NCBI GenBank assembly: GCA_024277065.1 | Contig: JAJRVY010000102.1 | Coordinates: forward strand, 1 to 54,398 | Direction of reading: 5' to 3' | Length of the DNA: 54,398 nucleotides | Origin: Planctomycetota bacterium | Lineage (GTDB): Bacteria; Planctomycetota; JAJSAM01; JAJVHW01 | Shown: in pieces, positions 38,345 through 48,544 of the stretch | Position numbering within the stretch: position 1 is the stretch's first letter | Layout: every line of letters begins with the position of its first letter | The notes under the pieces: generated by a model | What the model was told of the DNA's origin: nothing | The model's input: the letters and a program-made list of their open reading frames with translations, nothing else | The model's database searches: none | Program-made: the position numbers and the translations under genes

Positions 38345-39505
38345 ATGGCAACGCGCTTCACCGTCCTCCTGGCCTTCATCGTCGTCTGTCTCACCGCGGC
38401 TCTCGCGCCGGCGCAGGTCACACCGGAAGAGGGCACGATCGGAACGACCTTCACGGTCGAGACCGGCGTGGACATCGGCGCCGACCCCGCTCGCAAGCCC
38501 AAGGTCATCCTTCGTTTCCTGGGGGCTGCGGCCAAGAAGAAGGCGAAGACCCCGAAGGCGAGGGCCAAGGTCACCCGCTCCTTGGGAGGCAGCGTCAGTT
38601 TCTTCGTGAAGTCCGCCAATGGCGGCGGGCGCTTCAGCATCGAGGTGCGCGGGACGGGAAACGGACGGAGCATCCAGAAGATCGTGGGTGAGCTGACCCT
38701 CGCCGGCCCGCGCATCGATGCGGCCGGAGTTGAGTCCGTGGCAGCCGGCGGCCAACTCACGATCACGGGTCGGCTCTTCGGTGGGATCATCAAGAAGCGC
38801 GCCGCTCCGAAGGTCTTCGTGGGCGGCCGGAAGGCGAAGGTCAAGGCGTTCAGTGACACGCTGATCACCGTCGTCGTCCACAAGAAGACGCGCGTCGGTG
38901 TGGCGGACATCACCGTGCGCACGAAGGTGGGCTCGGACACGCTCGCCGGGTCGATCACGGTGACCGAGCGCAAGCCCCCGAAGAACGGCGCGAAACTCAG
39001 CGGCCCGGACCGGCTGACCATGGCCATCGACGGCGAGTTCGTGCGCGCAAACGAGGGCGTCGGCCGCGGGATCGAGGTGAGTGCGATGCACGTCACGGCG
39101 CGGAGGCAGATGAACATCGGGATCAACGTGCTCACCGGGTCGGTGGGCGTTGGAAACTCGTGGCGCGTCCAGCAGTTCTCGATCACGATCCCGGTCCCCG
39201 ACGATCTGGCGACACTGCCCATCCCGTCCACGTTCCTCGACGACGAGGTCCGGGACATGACCTACCGCGACCTGCGAGCGTCGAGGGTCAAGAACAAGGA
39301 GACCGGAGAGATCACCGAGACCGAACGCAGCACCCTGTGGTCCAACCGGTCGGGACTGTCGCTGCTGGTCAAGATCACGGCGTACGACGGCAAGCGCATC
39401 GCCGGATCGTTCAGCGGCGAGTTGCTCCGGACCGCGGGCACCGGGCCCTCGAACCTGATCGTCAACGGCGGGGACTTCGTGATCGAGGTCGTCTCGGTTC
39501 CGTAG
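38345..39505 (+). CDS. Secreted protein with IPT/TIG-like domain
   Basis: Signal peptide MATRFTVLLAFIVVCLTAALAPAQ; repeated ...GTTFTVETGVDIG... / GGQLTITGRLFGG...KVFVGGRKAKVKAFSDTLITVVV, IPT/TIG-type. Confidence 0.65.
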   Translation: MATRFTVLLAFIVVCLTAALAPAQVTPEEGTIGTTFTVETGVDIGADPARKPKVILRFLGAAAKKKAKTPKARAKVTRSLGGSVSFFVKSANGGGRFSIEVRGTGNGRSIQKIVGELTLAGPRIDAAGVESVAAGGQLTITGRLFGGIIKKRAAPKVFVGGRKAKVKAFSDTLITVVVHKKTRVGVADITVRTKVGSDTLAGSITVTERKPPKNGAKLSGPDRLTMAIDGEFVRANEGVGRGIEVSAMHVTARRQMNIGINVLTGSVGVGNSWRVQQFSITIPVPDDLATLPIPSTFLDDEVRDMTYRDLRASRVKNKETGEITETERSTLWSNRSGLSLLVKITAYDGKRIAGSFSGELLRTAGTGPSNLIVNGGDFVIEVVSVP

Positions 39506-39604
39506 CGGCGGCGGCAGGGCGCACGGCGCGCGTGAGCGGCGTCTCTCGCCGACGGTGAAGAGCGTATGCGACGCCGGAGGGGCGTCCGGGCAGGAGGACC
39601 AGCC

Positions 39605-40582
39605 ATGGAACGCGGCCCCGTCTCTCGGTTCGTCGAGCACCACTACCGCCACTTCAACGCCGCGGCTCTGATCGACGCGGCGAGAGCGTGGGAGCAGCAC
39701 CTCGAGCAGGGCGGCAAGATGCTCGTGACGCTGGCCGGTGCCATGAGCACGGCCGAACTCGGGTTGTCGCTGGCGGAGATGATCCGGCAGGACAAGGTGC
39801 ATGCGATCTGCTGCACCGGCGCGAACCTCGAGGAGGACATCTTCAACCTCGTGGCGCACGACCACTACGTGCGGCTGCCGGACTACCGCGATCTGACGCC
39901 GCAGCAGGAAGAGGATCTCCTGGCGCGCCACCTCAACCGCGTCACGGACACGTGTATCCCGGAGGAGGAGGCCATGCGGCGCATCGAGGCGGCGGTGCTC
40001 GCCGAGTGGCAGGCCGCCGATGCCGCCGGTGAGCGCCGCTTCCCGCATGAGTTCATGTTCCGCATCCTGCGCTCGGGCAGGCTGCGGGAGTCGTACCAGA
40101 TCGACCCGCAGGACTCGTGGATGGTGGCCGCCTGCGAGAAGGACCTGCCGCTGATCGTGCCGGGCTGGGAGGACTCCACGCTCGGCAACATGTTCGCCGG
40201 TCACGTGATCGCAGGCGACATCGCGAACGTGCACACGGTCCGCACGGGCATCGAGTACATGCAGGGACTCGCGCGCTGGTACGCCGCGGAGAGCGCCGCG
40301 CACTCGATCGGCTTCTTCCAGATCGGCGGCGGCATCGCGGGCGACTTCCCCATCTGCGTGGTGCCGATGCTGCACCAGGATCTCGGCCGCACGGACACGC
40401 CCGAGTGGGGCTACTTCTGCCAGATCTCCGACTCGACGACGAGCTACGGCGGCTACTCCGGAGCCGTGCCCAACGAGAAGATCACGTGGGGCAAGCTGCG
40501 CGCGGAGACGCCCAAGTTCATCATCGAGTCGGACGCCACGATCGTCGCGCCGTTGATCTTCGCCTGGCTGCTCGGCTGGTAG
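39605..40582 (+). CDS. Deoxyhypusine synthase family protein
   Basis: FNAAALIDAARAWEQHLEQGGKMLVTLAGAMSTAELGLSLAEMIRQDKVHAICCTGANLEEDIFNLVAHDHY ... QISDSTTSYGGYSGAVPNEKITWGKL, DHS family. Confidence 0.9.
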   Translation: MERGPVSRFVEHHYRHFNAAALIDAARAWEQHLEQGGKMLVTLAGAMSTAELGLSLAEMIRQDKVHAICCTGANLEEDIFNLVAHDHYVRLPDYRDLTPQQEEDLLARHLNRVTDTCIPEEEAMRRIEAAVLAEWQAADAAGERRFPHEFMFRILRSGRLRESYQIDPQDSWMVAACEKDLPLIVPGWEDSTLGNMFAGHVIAGDIANVHTVRTGIEYMQGLARWYAAESAAHSIGFFQIGGGIAGDFPICVVPMLHQDLGRTDTPEWGYFCQISDSTTSYGGYSGAVPNEKITWGKLRAETPKFIIESDATIVAPLIFAWLLGW

Positions 40583-40647
40583 CAACGCCCGCGCGGTCAC
40601 CCCGGGGTAGACTCGGGAGTTCCACCGACCGTACGAAGGAGCCTTCG

Positions 40648-41568
40648 ATGTCCATGCCCCGGCGCACCGTCTTCGTCCTTGCCGCCGCCCTTGCCACGGC
40701 CACCGTCTTCAATGCCGCTCCGCCGGCCGAGGCCGGGCGGCGGGGGGACGCGCTCGCCGGGGCGGCGAAGACGTTCCGCAAGGGCTTCAAGAGCGACGCC
40801 AAGATCGCGGAGGCGACGTTCGCGCGCGTCGCCGCCAACCTGGCCAAGGGCGTGGCGGCGGGCACGACGTCGAGCGAGAGCGCCGTCAAGGACTTCGGCA
40901 CGGCACTCGCGTTCTTCGCCTCGTCGCTCCACGAGGCGGCGGCGGACGCCGCAGAGGGCTTCGCGGGCGAGGCGGTCACGGCGATGTCGGTGGGCGGCGA
41001 CCCCAGCCTGCCCGGGGCGGCGGCGGGCGACGGCGGCTCCCTGGACGTGTTCGCGGAGAGCATCCGCGCGGACCTGGCGAAATTCCGGGCGAAGACGCGC
41101 AAGCGCGCCGCGAAGTTCCAGAAGGCCCTCGCCAAGGCCGGCGGCCAGAGGCGCGGGCTGCGCGTGACCTTCGAGGACTGGACGTTCACGATGCGTCCGG
41201 CGCCCGATGTCGGCGGCGCGGCCAAGCTCATCCCAGAGCCCGTCCGGCTCTGGGGCGCGCTGGCCACGCGCCTGAACGACGGGCGCATCATCGTGACCGC
41301 GTTCGGCAGCGCAGCGCCGGAGATCGACGACCGGTTCGACGTGCGGCTGGCGCGCGGCTTCGACGTGCGCGCCCTCGGCGACTTCCTGCGCTCCGGCGGC
41401 ATGGACGTGGACGCCACGGGATGGTGGTCCTTCACGGACGTCATCAACGACCCGTTCGGCGGCGACACGGTCGTCGCGGGTAACGCCCAGATCCACTTCG
41501 GCGTCGATCACGACGAGAGGGGCGAACCGCAGCGCCTCGTGCACGGCGGGATCATCAGCATTCCGTAG
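40648..41568 (+). CDS. Secreted hypothetical protein
   Basis: 306 aa, signal peptide MSMPRRTVFVLAAALATATVFNAAPPAEA. Family not recognised. Confidence 0.6.
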   Translation: MSMPRRTVFVLAAALATATVFNAAPPAEAGRRGDALAGAAKTFRKGFKSDAKIAEATFARVAANLAKGVAAGTTSSESAVKDFGTALAFFASSLHEAAADAAEGFAGEAVTAMSVGGDPSLPGAAAGDGGSLDVFAESIRADLAKFRAKTRKRAAKFQKALAKAGGQRRGLRVTFEDWTFTMRPAPDVGGAAKLIPEPVRLWGALATRLNDGRIIVTAFGSAAPEIDDRFDVRLARGFDVRALGDFLRSGGMDVDATGWWSFTDVINDPFGGDTVVAGNAQIHFGVDHDERGEPQRLVHGGIISIP

Positions 41569-41614
41569 CCGGCCCGGGGGCGATCCGTGCAGGATGGCCT
41601 GCCGGGAGGGACGT

Positions 41615-42649
41615 ATGGGCATTCGATCGACGTTGCTCGGCGCGCTGTGTTGCGTCGTGGCCGCAGCCTGCGGTGACGACGCCGCGCAGCCGGGAGACCG
41701 CGCGGTGGGGAGCACGCCACCGGGCGCGCCCCCCGCGGCTCTGGAGCGCGTCGTCTACGCCGGCTCCAACTGGTACGGGCACGCACCGGCATGGGTGGGG
41801 ATCGAGAAGGGCATGTTCGCCGCGGCGGGTTTCGACGTCGAGGCGAGCCCGTTCGGATCGAGCCCCAATCGCGTCACCGCGCTCGAGAACGGCAACGCGC
41901 AGTTCGCGAGCCTCGGCGAGGTCGCCATGCTCGAGGCGATGGCCGAGGATCGCACGGACTTCTACTGGATCGGCAACCAGGACATCGCGCCCGGGGCCGA
42001 GGGTCTGGTGGCCATCGGCATCGAGCGTATCGAGGACCTGCGCGGCAAGACGATCGCCGTCAACGTCAACACGTCGGTGCACATCACGGTGTACGAGTTG
42101 CTGAAGGGCGCGGGCCTCGACCTCGCCACCGACGTCGAGGTGCTGCGCGGGAACGACTCGGCCATCGTCGATCTCGTCCGCAGCGGCGAGGCGCAGGCGG
42201 GCATCATCTGGGAGCCGTACTACACCAAGCTGCGCGAGATCCCGGGCGCCGTCGTGCTCGGCACCGACATGGACACGTCGATCTACGAGCGCTTCAAGAC
42301 CATGACCGGCCCGGACATGATCTGCGCGTCGAAGGAGTGGGTGGACGCCGATCCCGCGCGCGCGAAGCGCCTCTTCCGCGCCTACTTCGAGGCCGTGCTC
42401 TGGTGCCGCGAGAACCCCGACGCGCTGATCGCCCTGATCGCGCAGCACGTGAACGAGGACGAAGCCAAGGTCCGTCCGGTGCTCGCGAACTTCAAGTGGC
42501 TCACGCTCGAGGATCAGGCCGTCGTGATGAGCGACGCGATGTTGTTCGGGCAGGCGCAGGTGGCATCCGAGATCCTGGTCCGCATGGGCCTCGCGAAGAA
42601 GGTCCCCGACTTCCGGAAGTGGACCCGGCCGGATCTCCTGGCCGACTGA
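41615..42649 (+). CDS. ABC transporter substrate-binding protein (NMT1/THI5-like)
   Basis: Lipoprotein signal (GALCCVVAAACGDD), AWVGIEKGMFAAAGFDVEASPFGSSPNRVTALENGNAQFASLGEVAML..., SsuA/NMT1 fold. Confidence 0.88.
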   Translation: MGIRSTLLGALCCVVAAACGDDAAQPGDRAVGSTPPGAPPAALERVVYAGSNWYGHAPAWVGIEKGMFAAAGFDVEASPFGSSPNRVTALENGNAQFASLGEVAMLEAMAEDRTDFYWIGNQDIAPGAEGLVAIGIERIEDLRGKTIAVNVNTSVHITVYELLKGAGLDLATDVEVLRGNDSAIVDLVRSGEAQAGIIWEPYYTKLREIPGAVVLGTDMDTSIYERFKTMTGPDMICASKEWVDADPARAKRLFRAYFEAVLWCRENPDALIALIAQHVNEDEAKVRPVLANFKWLTLEDQAVVMSDAMLFGQAQVASEILVRMGLAKKVPDFRKWTRPDLLAD

Positions 42650-42661
42650 TACCGTCCAGGG

Positions 42662-43603
42662 ATGCAGGCGTTTCCCCGCACTCTGCCGCCCCGCCGCCGG
42701 CTGCTGCTCGGCGTCGCCGGTGTCCTCGGTGTGATCGTGCTGTGGTGGGCGCTGACGTTCCCGTTCTTCACGGAGACCGTCACGCGGCACGAGCGCGTCG
42801 CCACCGGCGAGATCGTCACCCGCACGCACCCCGTCACCGGCGAGACGTTGCAGATGCCCGTGTTCGACACCGTCGAGCGCACGGAGTCGCGCCACCGCGC
42901 GCTGGTCAACCCCCCGGCGCTCGACACGCCGGGGAATACACTGCGCGATGCGTGGACCCTGCTCACCGTGGAGCGCCCCGGCCGCCCGACGCTGCTGACG
43001 CACATGCTGCGTTCGACGCTGCGCATCCTGCTCGGCTTCCTGGTCAGCGCGTCCGTCGCCGTGCCGCTCGGCATCGCCATGGGGCTGTTCCCGACGCTGC
43101 GCGCGCTCGTGTCCCCGATCATCAGCTTCCTGCGTCCGCTGCCCTCGATCTCGTGGGTGCCACTGGCCATGATCTGGCTCGGCGCGGGTGAGTTGCAGAA
43201 GCTCGCGATCGTCTTCATGGGCATGTTCGCCGCAGCGCTGATCTACACCATCGAGGCCACGATCAAAGTGCCTCCCGACCTCATCAAGGCGGCCCGCAAC
43301 CTGGGCGCGAGCGACCGCCAACTGCTGTGGCGCGTGCTGCTGCCGGCGGCCCTGCCGAACATCGTCAGCGGTCTCAAGGTGGTCGTGGCCATCGGCTGGA
43401 CGTGCGTCATCTCGGCCGAGATCGTCGGCACGCAGGAGGGCCTCGGCGCGCTCATCTGGCTGTCGAAGGAGACGGCCGACACGTCGGCGGTGCTCGTGGG
43501 CATGGCGTGCATCAGTGGCATCGTGCTGCTGCTCGACCTGGCGACGACGCGCATCGAGCGCCATCTGCTGCCGTACCTCTTCCTGCGGGAGCGCGGCTCG
43601 TGA
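42662..43603 (+). CDS. ABC transporter permease (nitrate/sulfonate/taurine type)
   Basis: LRILLGFLVSASVAVPLGIAMGLFPTLRALVSPIISFLRPLPSISWVPLAMIWLG...PDLIKAARNLGASDRQLLWRVLLPAALPNIVSGLKV. Confidence 0.93.
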   Translation: MQAFPRTLPPRRRLLLGVAGVLGVIVLWWALTFPFFTETVTRHERVATGEIVTRTHPVTGETLQMPVFDTVERTESRHRALVNPPALDTPGNTLRDAWTLLTVERPGRPTLLTHMLRSTLRILLGFLVSASVAVPLGIAMGLFPTLRALVSPIISFLRPLPSISWVPLAMIWLGAGELQKLAIVFMGMFAAALIYTIEATIKVPPDLIKAARNLGASDRQLLWRVLLPAALPNIVSGLKVVVAIGWTCVISAEIVGTQEGLGALIWLSKETADTSAVLVGMACISGIVLLLDLATTRIERHLLPYLFLRERGS

Positions 43604-44364
43604 CCACGGTGCTCGAGGCCCGCGACGTCACGATGCGCTTCGGCGACGTCGTCGCGCTGGACGGGCTGTCCCTCGCCGTGGCGCAGGGGGAGTTCGTCGT
43701 CGTGGTCGGCGCGTCGGGCTGCGGCAAGTCCACGCTGCTCAACCTCTTCGCGGGCTTCGAGGCCCCGACGCGGGGCGAGGTACTGCTGCACGGCGCGCGC
43801 ATCGCCGACATCGAGCCGCGCTGCGGGATGGTCTTCCAGAACTACGCGCTGTTCGAGTGGCTGACCGTCGCGCAGAACATCGGCTTCGGCCCGCGCATGC
43901 GCGGACGCGCCGATCCGCAGCGCGTCGCCGACCTGCTGCGGCTGATCGGCATCGAGGACTTCGCGGACCACTACCCGGCCCAGCTCTCGGGCGGCATGAA
44001 GCAGCGTGTGGCGCTCGCGCGGACGCTGGCGAACGAGCCCGAGGTGCTGCTCTGCGACGAACCGTTCGCGGCCCTCGACGCCATGACACGCCAGGTCCTG
44101 CAGCAGGAGTTGTCGCGCATCGTGCAGCATGAGAAGCGCACCTGCGTCTTCATCACGCACTCGATCGACGAGGCGCTGCTGCTGGCCGACCGCATCGTCG
44201 TCATGTCCGCGCGGCCGGGCCGCGTCAAGCAGGTGCTGGACAACGATCTGCCGCGCCCACGGACGGCGGACGTGCAGCTCTCCGAGTACTTCCTCGACCG
44301 TAAGCGAGCGATCTGGGAGAGCGTCCAGGAGGAGGTTCTGACGAGTCTCGTTCGGGCACCCTGA
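43600..44364 (+). CDS. ABC transporter ATP-binding protein (nitrate/sulfonate/taurine type)
   Basis: GTG start with GTGA overlap; GASGCGKSTLLNLFAGFEAPTRGEVL, LSGGMKQRVALARTLANEPEVLLCDEPFAALDAMTR. Confidence 0.94.
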   Translation: MTTVLEARDVTMRFGDVVALDGLSLAVAQGEFVVVVGASGCGKSTLLNLFAGFEAPTRGEVLLHGARIADIEPRCGMVFQNYALFEWLTVAQNIGFGPRMRGRADPQRVADLLRLIGIEDFADHYPAQLSGGMKQRVALARTLANEPEVLLCDEPFAALDAMTRQVLQQELSRIVQHEKRTCVFITHSIDEALLLADRIVVMSARPGRVKQVLDNDLPRPRTADVQLSEYFLDRKRAIWESVQEEVLTSLVRAP

Positions 44365-44447
44365 GCGCGCGACGCCGCCCGTGCGGTGCCCGACGTGGGG
44401 CCCGCGCAGGGGAGCACGCCGCGCCGCGTCGCTGGTAGCCTGACGCC

Positions 44448-46121
44448 ATGCTGCTCAAGGCACTCATCGCCGCCCGCGACCTCGGCCGGCTGAACTAGAT
44501 CGCGGGCGTCCTCGTGCGACACGGGTTCGGTGATCTCGTGCACCGCACGGGCGTCGTCGCCGTGCTCGAGGCGACGGGGCGCGCCCTGCGCATCGACCGC
44601 ATGAAGAGCCTGCCGCACCTGCCTCCTCCCGAGCGCCTGCGCAGGGTGCTCGAGGAGCTCGGGCCGACATTCGTCAAGCTCGGCCAGGTTATCGCCAGCC
44701 GGCCCGATCTCTTGCCGCCCGACTGGCTGGCGGAGTTCTCGAAACTCCACGAGGACGTGCTGTCGGTGCCGTTCGAGAAGCTGCGCCCGCAGATCGAGGC
44801 CGTCCTCGGGCGCCCGCCCGAGGAGGTGTTCGAGGAGTTCGACACAACGCCGCTCGCAGCCGGTTCGATCGCGCAGGTGCACCGCGCGCGGCTCGCGGGG
44901 CGCGGGGACGTCGTGCTGAAGGTCCGGCGCCCCGGGATCTCCACCGAAGTGGCCGCGGACCTGAGGCTGCTGGAGCGCTTCGCCGAGGTGCTGGAGCAGG
45001 AGGTCACCGAGCTGCGGCGCTTCCACCCGCGACGCATCGCGAAGCAGTTCGCGCGCTCCATGCGGGCCGAGCTCGACCTCTCCCTCGAAGCCCGCAACCT
45101 GCGGCAGATCGCAGAGAACCTGGAGGAGCGGCCGGAGATCGTGATCCCGGAGGTGGTGGATCCCTTCGCGGACCCGCGCATGCTGGTGCTCACGTACGTG
45201 GAGGGAACGTCGGCTGCGGAGTGGCTGCGCGGCACACGGCCGGAGGGCCTGGACACGCGTGCACTCATCGGCGCGGGCGCGGACGCCATCCTCGACATGG
45301 TGTTCGTGCACGGGCTCTACCACGCCGATCCGCATCCGGGGAACGTGCTCTTCCTGCCGGACTCACGCATCGGCCTGCTCGACTTCGGGATGGTCGGGCG
45401 GCTCTCCGAGGAGCGACGCCGGGAGTTCGTCGAGCTGCTCGCGGCGGTCGCGGACCACGACGAGGACGCCATCGTCGATGTACTCCTCTCGTGGTCCGAC
45501 GGCGGCAGCACGGACGTGGAGTTCCTGACGCAGGATGCGCGCGCGTTCCTCGACCGCTACCACGGCGTGCCGCTGCGGTCGCTGGACGTCACGCGCATGC
45601 TGGGCGACGTCGCGGAGATCGTGCGCGAGAACGAACTCGCGCTCCCGAGCGACGTGGCGATGCTCGTCAAGGTGTTCATCACTCTGGAGGGACTGGGGCG
45701 CTCGCTCGACCCGGACTTCGACATGGCTGCCCACGTGGAACCCGCGGCGCGGCGCATGATCACGCAGCAGCACAACCCGGTGGCGGTCGCCGCGCGCGGT
45801 ATGCGGGACGTCAAGAAACTGCTCCTCGGGCTGCCCAAGGACCTGCGCTCGATCATCGCGCGCGCGCGCCGCGGCGGCCTGCGCATCGAGCTCGACCTCA
45901 AGCGCCTCGAGGAGTTCGGGCAACACCTCTACCGCAGCGCGAACCGCGTGACCGGGGGCGTCGTGACGGCGGCGCTGATCGTGGGCAGCGCCATCACGAT
46001 GACGGTGGATCAGGGGCCCAAGCTGCTGGGCTTCCCGGTGTTCGCCCTGTTCGGCTTCGTGTCGTCCTTCGCGCTCGGGATGATCCTCGTCTGGTCGATC
46101 ATCCGCAGCGGCAAGTCGTAG
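44448..46121 (+). pseudogene. ABC1/UbiB-family kinase-like protein with in-frame TAG at codon 17 (44496-44498)
   Basis: MLLKALIAARDLGRLN*IAGVLVRHGFGDLVHRTGVV...LGPTFVKLGQVIASRPDLLP...TTPLAAGSIAQVHRARLAGRGDVVLKVRRPG; ABC1/UbiB motifs. An alternative GTG start at 44514 lies downstream of the TAG. Confidence 0.85.
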
Positions 46122-46158
46122 CGCGGACGGCCCGCGAGCTGCGCCGCGCGCCGGCGCG

Positions 46159-47691
46159 CTACTCGACGTGGATGACGGCCCAGGCGAACGGGCGCATGAG
46201 GGAGTACATGTCGAGCGCGCCCAGCAGCGGCTCGTCGTCGCCGCCCCTGAAGCCGTTGCCCGCGAGCGCCATGCGGAAGCGGCGCGGGAGGCCCTCCGGG
46301 AAGAGCGTCGCCACCGGGATCTCGATCACCATCGAGACGGTCCCGTTCTCGCCGGCGGCCTCGACCGAGATCGCCTCGGCGTCCACGAGCGACTGACCGC
46401 CGCCCAGGTCGATCGCCACGGCGCCGACCTTCTGCAGCGGCGCGAGCACGATCGCGATCTGAGCCTCGCCCGGCGTCACGCGCAGGCGCGGCTCGCTCCC
46501 GAACGTGAGCAGCAGCGACGTCCCGAGACGGTCCGTGCTCGGCACCAGCTCTCCGTCGATCTCGAGCGTCGCCGCGATCACGAGGCGGCCGCGGGCCAGG
46601 CCCATGCGCACGTACTCGCCGTCACGCCGGTTGCGGACGGGAAGGTCCGCCAGGAGGTCGAGCGCTGGCCGGCCGTCGGCGCCGCTCGGCACGCGCTCGA
46701 GTTGCACGCGGTCGGCGACGGCCAGCCACGGATCGAGCGAGCACGCGAGCGGGCGGTCCACGAAGTATGCGTCGCGCTGCTCGTTCGTGAAGATGATGCC
46801 CGTCTCCGTCCACGCGAGCGCCTCGCACTGCCGCGCGTGCAGCGTGAACGCCTGGCGCGGATCGCCGCTGACGTCATCCGCGGGCCAGATCAGGAGCTGG
46901 GAGTAGGTGAGCAGGGCGACCACGCCGTCGGCGTTCGAGTCGGCGGCGGTGACCTGCTCGCCCTCCGGGATGTTGACGGAACCGATGCGCGTGGGCGTGT
47001 TCGTGGCGCCGTCCCGCAGGTCGTCGAAGCGGTAGACGTACGTCGCGTCCTCGCCGCGGTTCTTGATCACGATGTGAACACGTCCAGCCCAGACGAAGAC
47101 CCCCTCGGCGTCGTGCTTGCCGTCGGGGTACGTGACCGGATACGTCGCAACGCGCTCGAGGCCCGAATCCGTCGGCCTCGCGCGGTAGATGGTCACGTCA
47201 TCGCGCACGCGATCGTTGTCGCCGATGTCGCAGATCAAGAGATCGCCGTCGAGGACGGCGAGTTCCTCCCAGTCCACCGCCGTGGCGCCCGGGACCTCGA
47301 TGCGCTCGGCCGTGTCGAACCACGGTGACTTCGAGCGGAAGAGGAAGGGGCCGTCGCCGCTGTCGTTGTGCGTCCACCAGTAGCCGCCGGCATACGCCAG
47401 CCCGCTGCCCTCTTCGATGCGGTCGTCGCCGATGCGCGCTGCCGGCACGAGCAACGCAGCGCCGTCGCCGAGCGGCTCCAGCGAGTCGGCGCGCGCCGCT
47501 GCCGCTGCCGCTGTCGGCGACAGAGACGGAGACGGTGTCGCCGTGGAGGGCACGCCCACGTCGGCGCCGCGCGCCGGCGCGCGCGGCCGCGGCGTGAGAT
47601 CGTGGGACGGACCGCCCGCGCAGCCGGTAGCGGAGGCGACGATGGACGCGGCGACGAGAGCCGCGGCGGCAGGGAGCAGCGGACGGTGCAT
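46159..47691 (-). CDS. Predicted lipoprotein, hypothetical
   Basis: MHRPLLPAAAALVAASIVASATGCAGG lipobox; GSGLAYAGGYWWTHNDSGDGPFLF...DWEELAVLDGDLLICDIGDN, propeller-like repeats. Confidence 0.7.
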   Translation of the reverse strand: MHRPLLPAAAALVAASIVASATGCAGGPSHDLTPRPRAPARGADVGVPSTATPSPSLSPTAAAAAARADSLEPLGDGAALLVPAARIGDDRIEEGSGLAYAGGYWWTHNDSGDGPFLFRSKSPWFDTAERIEVPGATAVDWEELAVLDGDLLICDIGDNDRVRDDVTIYRARPTDSGLERVATYPVTYPDGKHDAEGVFVWAGRVHIVIKNRGEDATYVYRFDDLRDGATNTPTRIGSVNIPEGEQVTAADSNADGVVALLTYSQLLIWPADDVSGDPRQAFTLHARQCEALAWTETGIIFTNEQRDAYFVDRPLACSLDPWLAVADRVQLERVPSGADGRPALDLLADLPVRNRRDGEYVRMGLARGRLVIAATLEIDGELVPSTDRLGTSLLLTFGSEPRLRVTPGEAQIAIVLAPLQKVGAVAIDLGGGQSLVDAEAISVEAAGENGTVSMVIEIPVATLFPEGLPRRFRMALAGNGFRGGDDEPLLGALDMYSLMRPFAWAVIHVE

Positions 47692-47759
47692 GGTCTCCTC
47701 CCTCCGGCACCCGCGAACGCCGCGTGCGCCGGACGAAGCCGTCACGGTACGGTCTCTCG

Positions 47760-48425
47760 ATGCCCTCGCCACTCTTCGTCCCGCTGCCCGATCGCTTCGA
47801 TCCCGGCATTCCGCCCACCGACGCGCTGCGCGGCTTCCACGACGTGCTGCGCCGCCGACGCAGCATTCGCGACTTCTCCGACCGCCCGGTACCGCGCGAG
47901 GCCATCAAGTGGCTGGTGCGCTGCGCGACGACGGCGCCGAGCGGCGCCAACAAGCAGCCGTGGCGCTTCGTGTGCGTCGCGGACGCGGGCCTCAAGCACG
48001 CCATCCGACTCGCCGCCGAGGAAGAGGAGCGCGCGTTCTACGCGTCACGGGCGAGCGAGGGGTGGTTGGCCGATCTCGCGCCACTCGGCACGGACGACCA
48101 CAAGCGATTCCTCGACGCCGCCCCGTGGCTGGTCGTCGTGTTCAAGCTGACGCAGGACGACGACGGCGGCCGCGTCTATTACGCCGACGAGTCGGTGGGC
48201 ATCGCCGTCGGGATGTTCCTGGCCGCGGCGCAGATGGCGGGACTCGCCACGCTCACGCACACGCCCAGCCCGATGCGCTTTCTCAGTGATGTTCTCGGGC
48301 GCCCGCGGCACGAGCGCCCGTTCGCGCTGATCCCGGTCGGCTACCCGGCCGCGGACTGCCGCGTGCCGGCGCACGCGCTGGAGCGCAAGCCGCTGGAGCA
48401 GGTCGCCATCTTCGACCCCGCGTGA
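47760..48425 (+). CDS. Nitroreductase family protein
   Basis: FHDVLRRRRSIRDFSDRPVPREAIKWLVRCATTAPSGANKQPWRFVCV ... GIAVGMFLAAAQMAGLATLTHTPSPMRFL. Confidence 0.93.
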   Translation: MPSPLFVPLPDRFDPGIPPTDALRGFHDVLRRRRSIRDFSDRPVPREAIKWLVRCATTAPSGANKQPWRFVCVADAGLKHAIRLAAEEEERAFYASRASEGWLADLAPLGTDDHKRFLDAAPWLVVVFKLTQDDDGGRVYYADESVGIAVGMFLAAAQMAGLATLTHTPSPMRFLSDVLGRPRHERPFALIPVGYPAADCRVPAHALERKPLEQVAIFDPA

Positions 48426-48495
48426 CGAGCCGCTCCGCCGCCCCTGCGCCCCACACGGCGGAGCGCGCGATGACGCAAGGCCGCCACGGCCGACT

Positions 48496-48525
48496 GGGAC
48501 GCCCGGTCTGGGGACGCCCGGTCTG
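48496..48525. repeat. Perfect 2 x 15-bp tandem repeat (GGGACGCCCGGTCTG)
   Basis: Read directly in the convergent intergenic region between the nitroreductase and DinB genes. Confidence 0.9.
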
Positions 48526-48544
48526 GCGGTCACGGCTGGCACGG

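Noticed and set aside
41555-43564. 669-aa minus-strand ORF
   Set aside because: Antisense shadow of clear ABC substrate-binding and permease genes.
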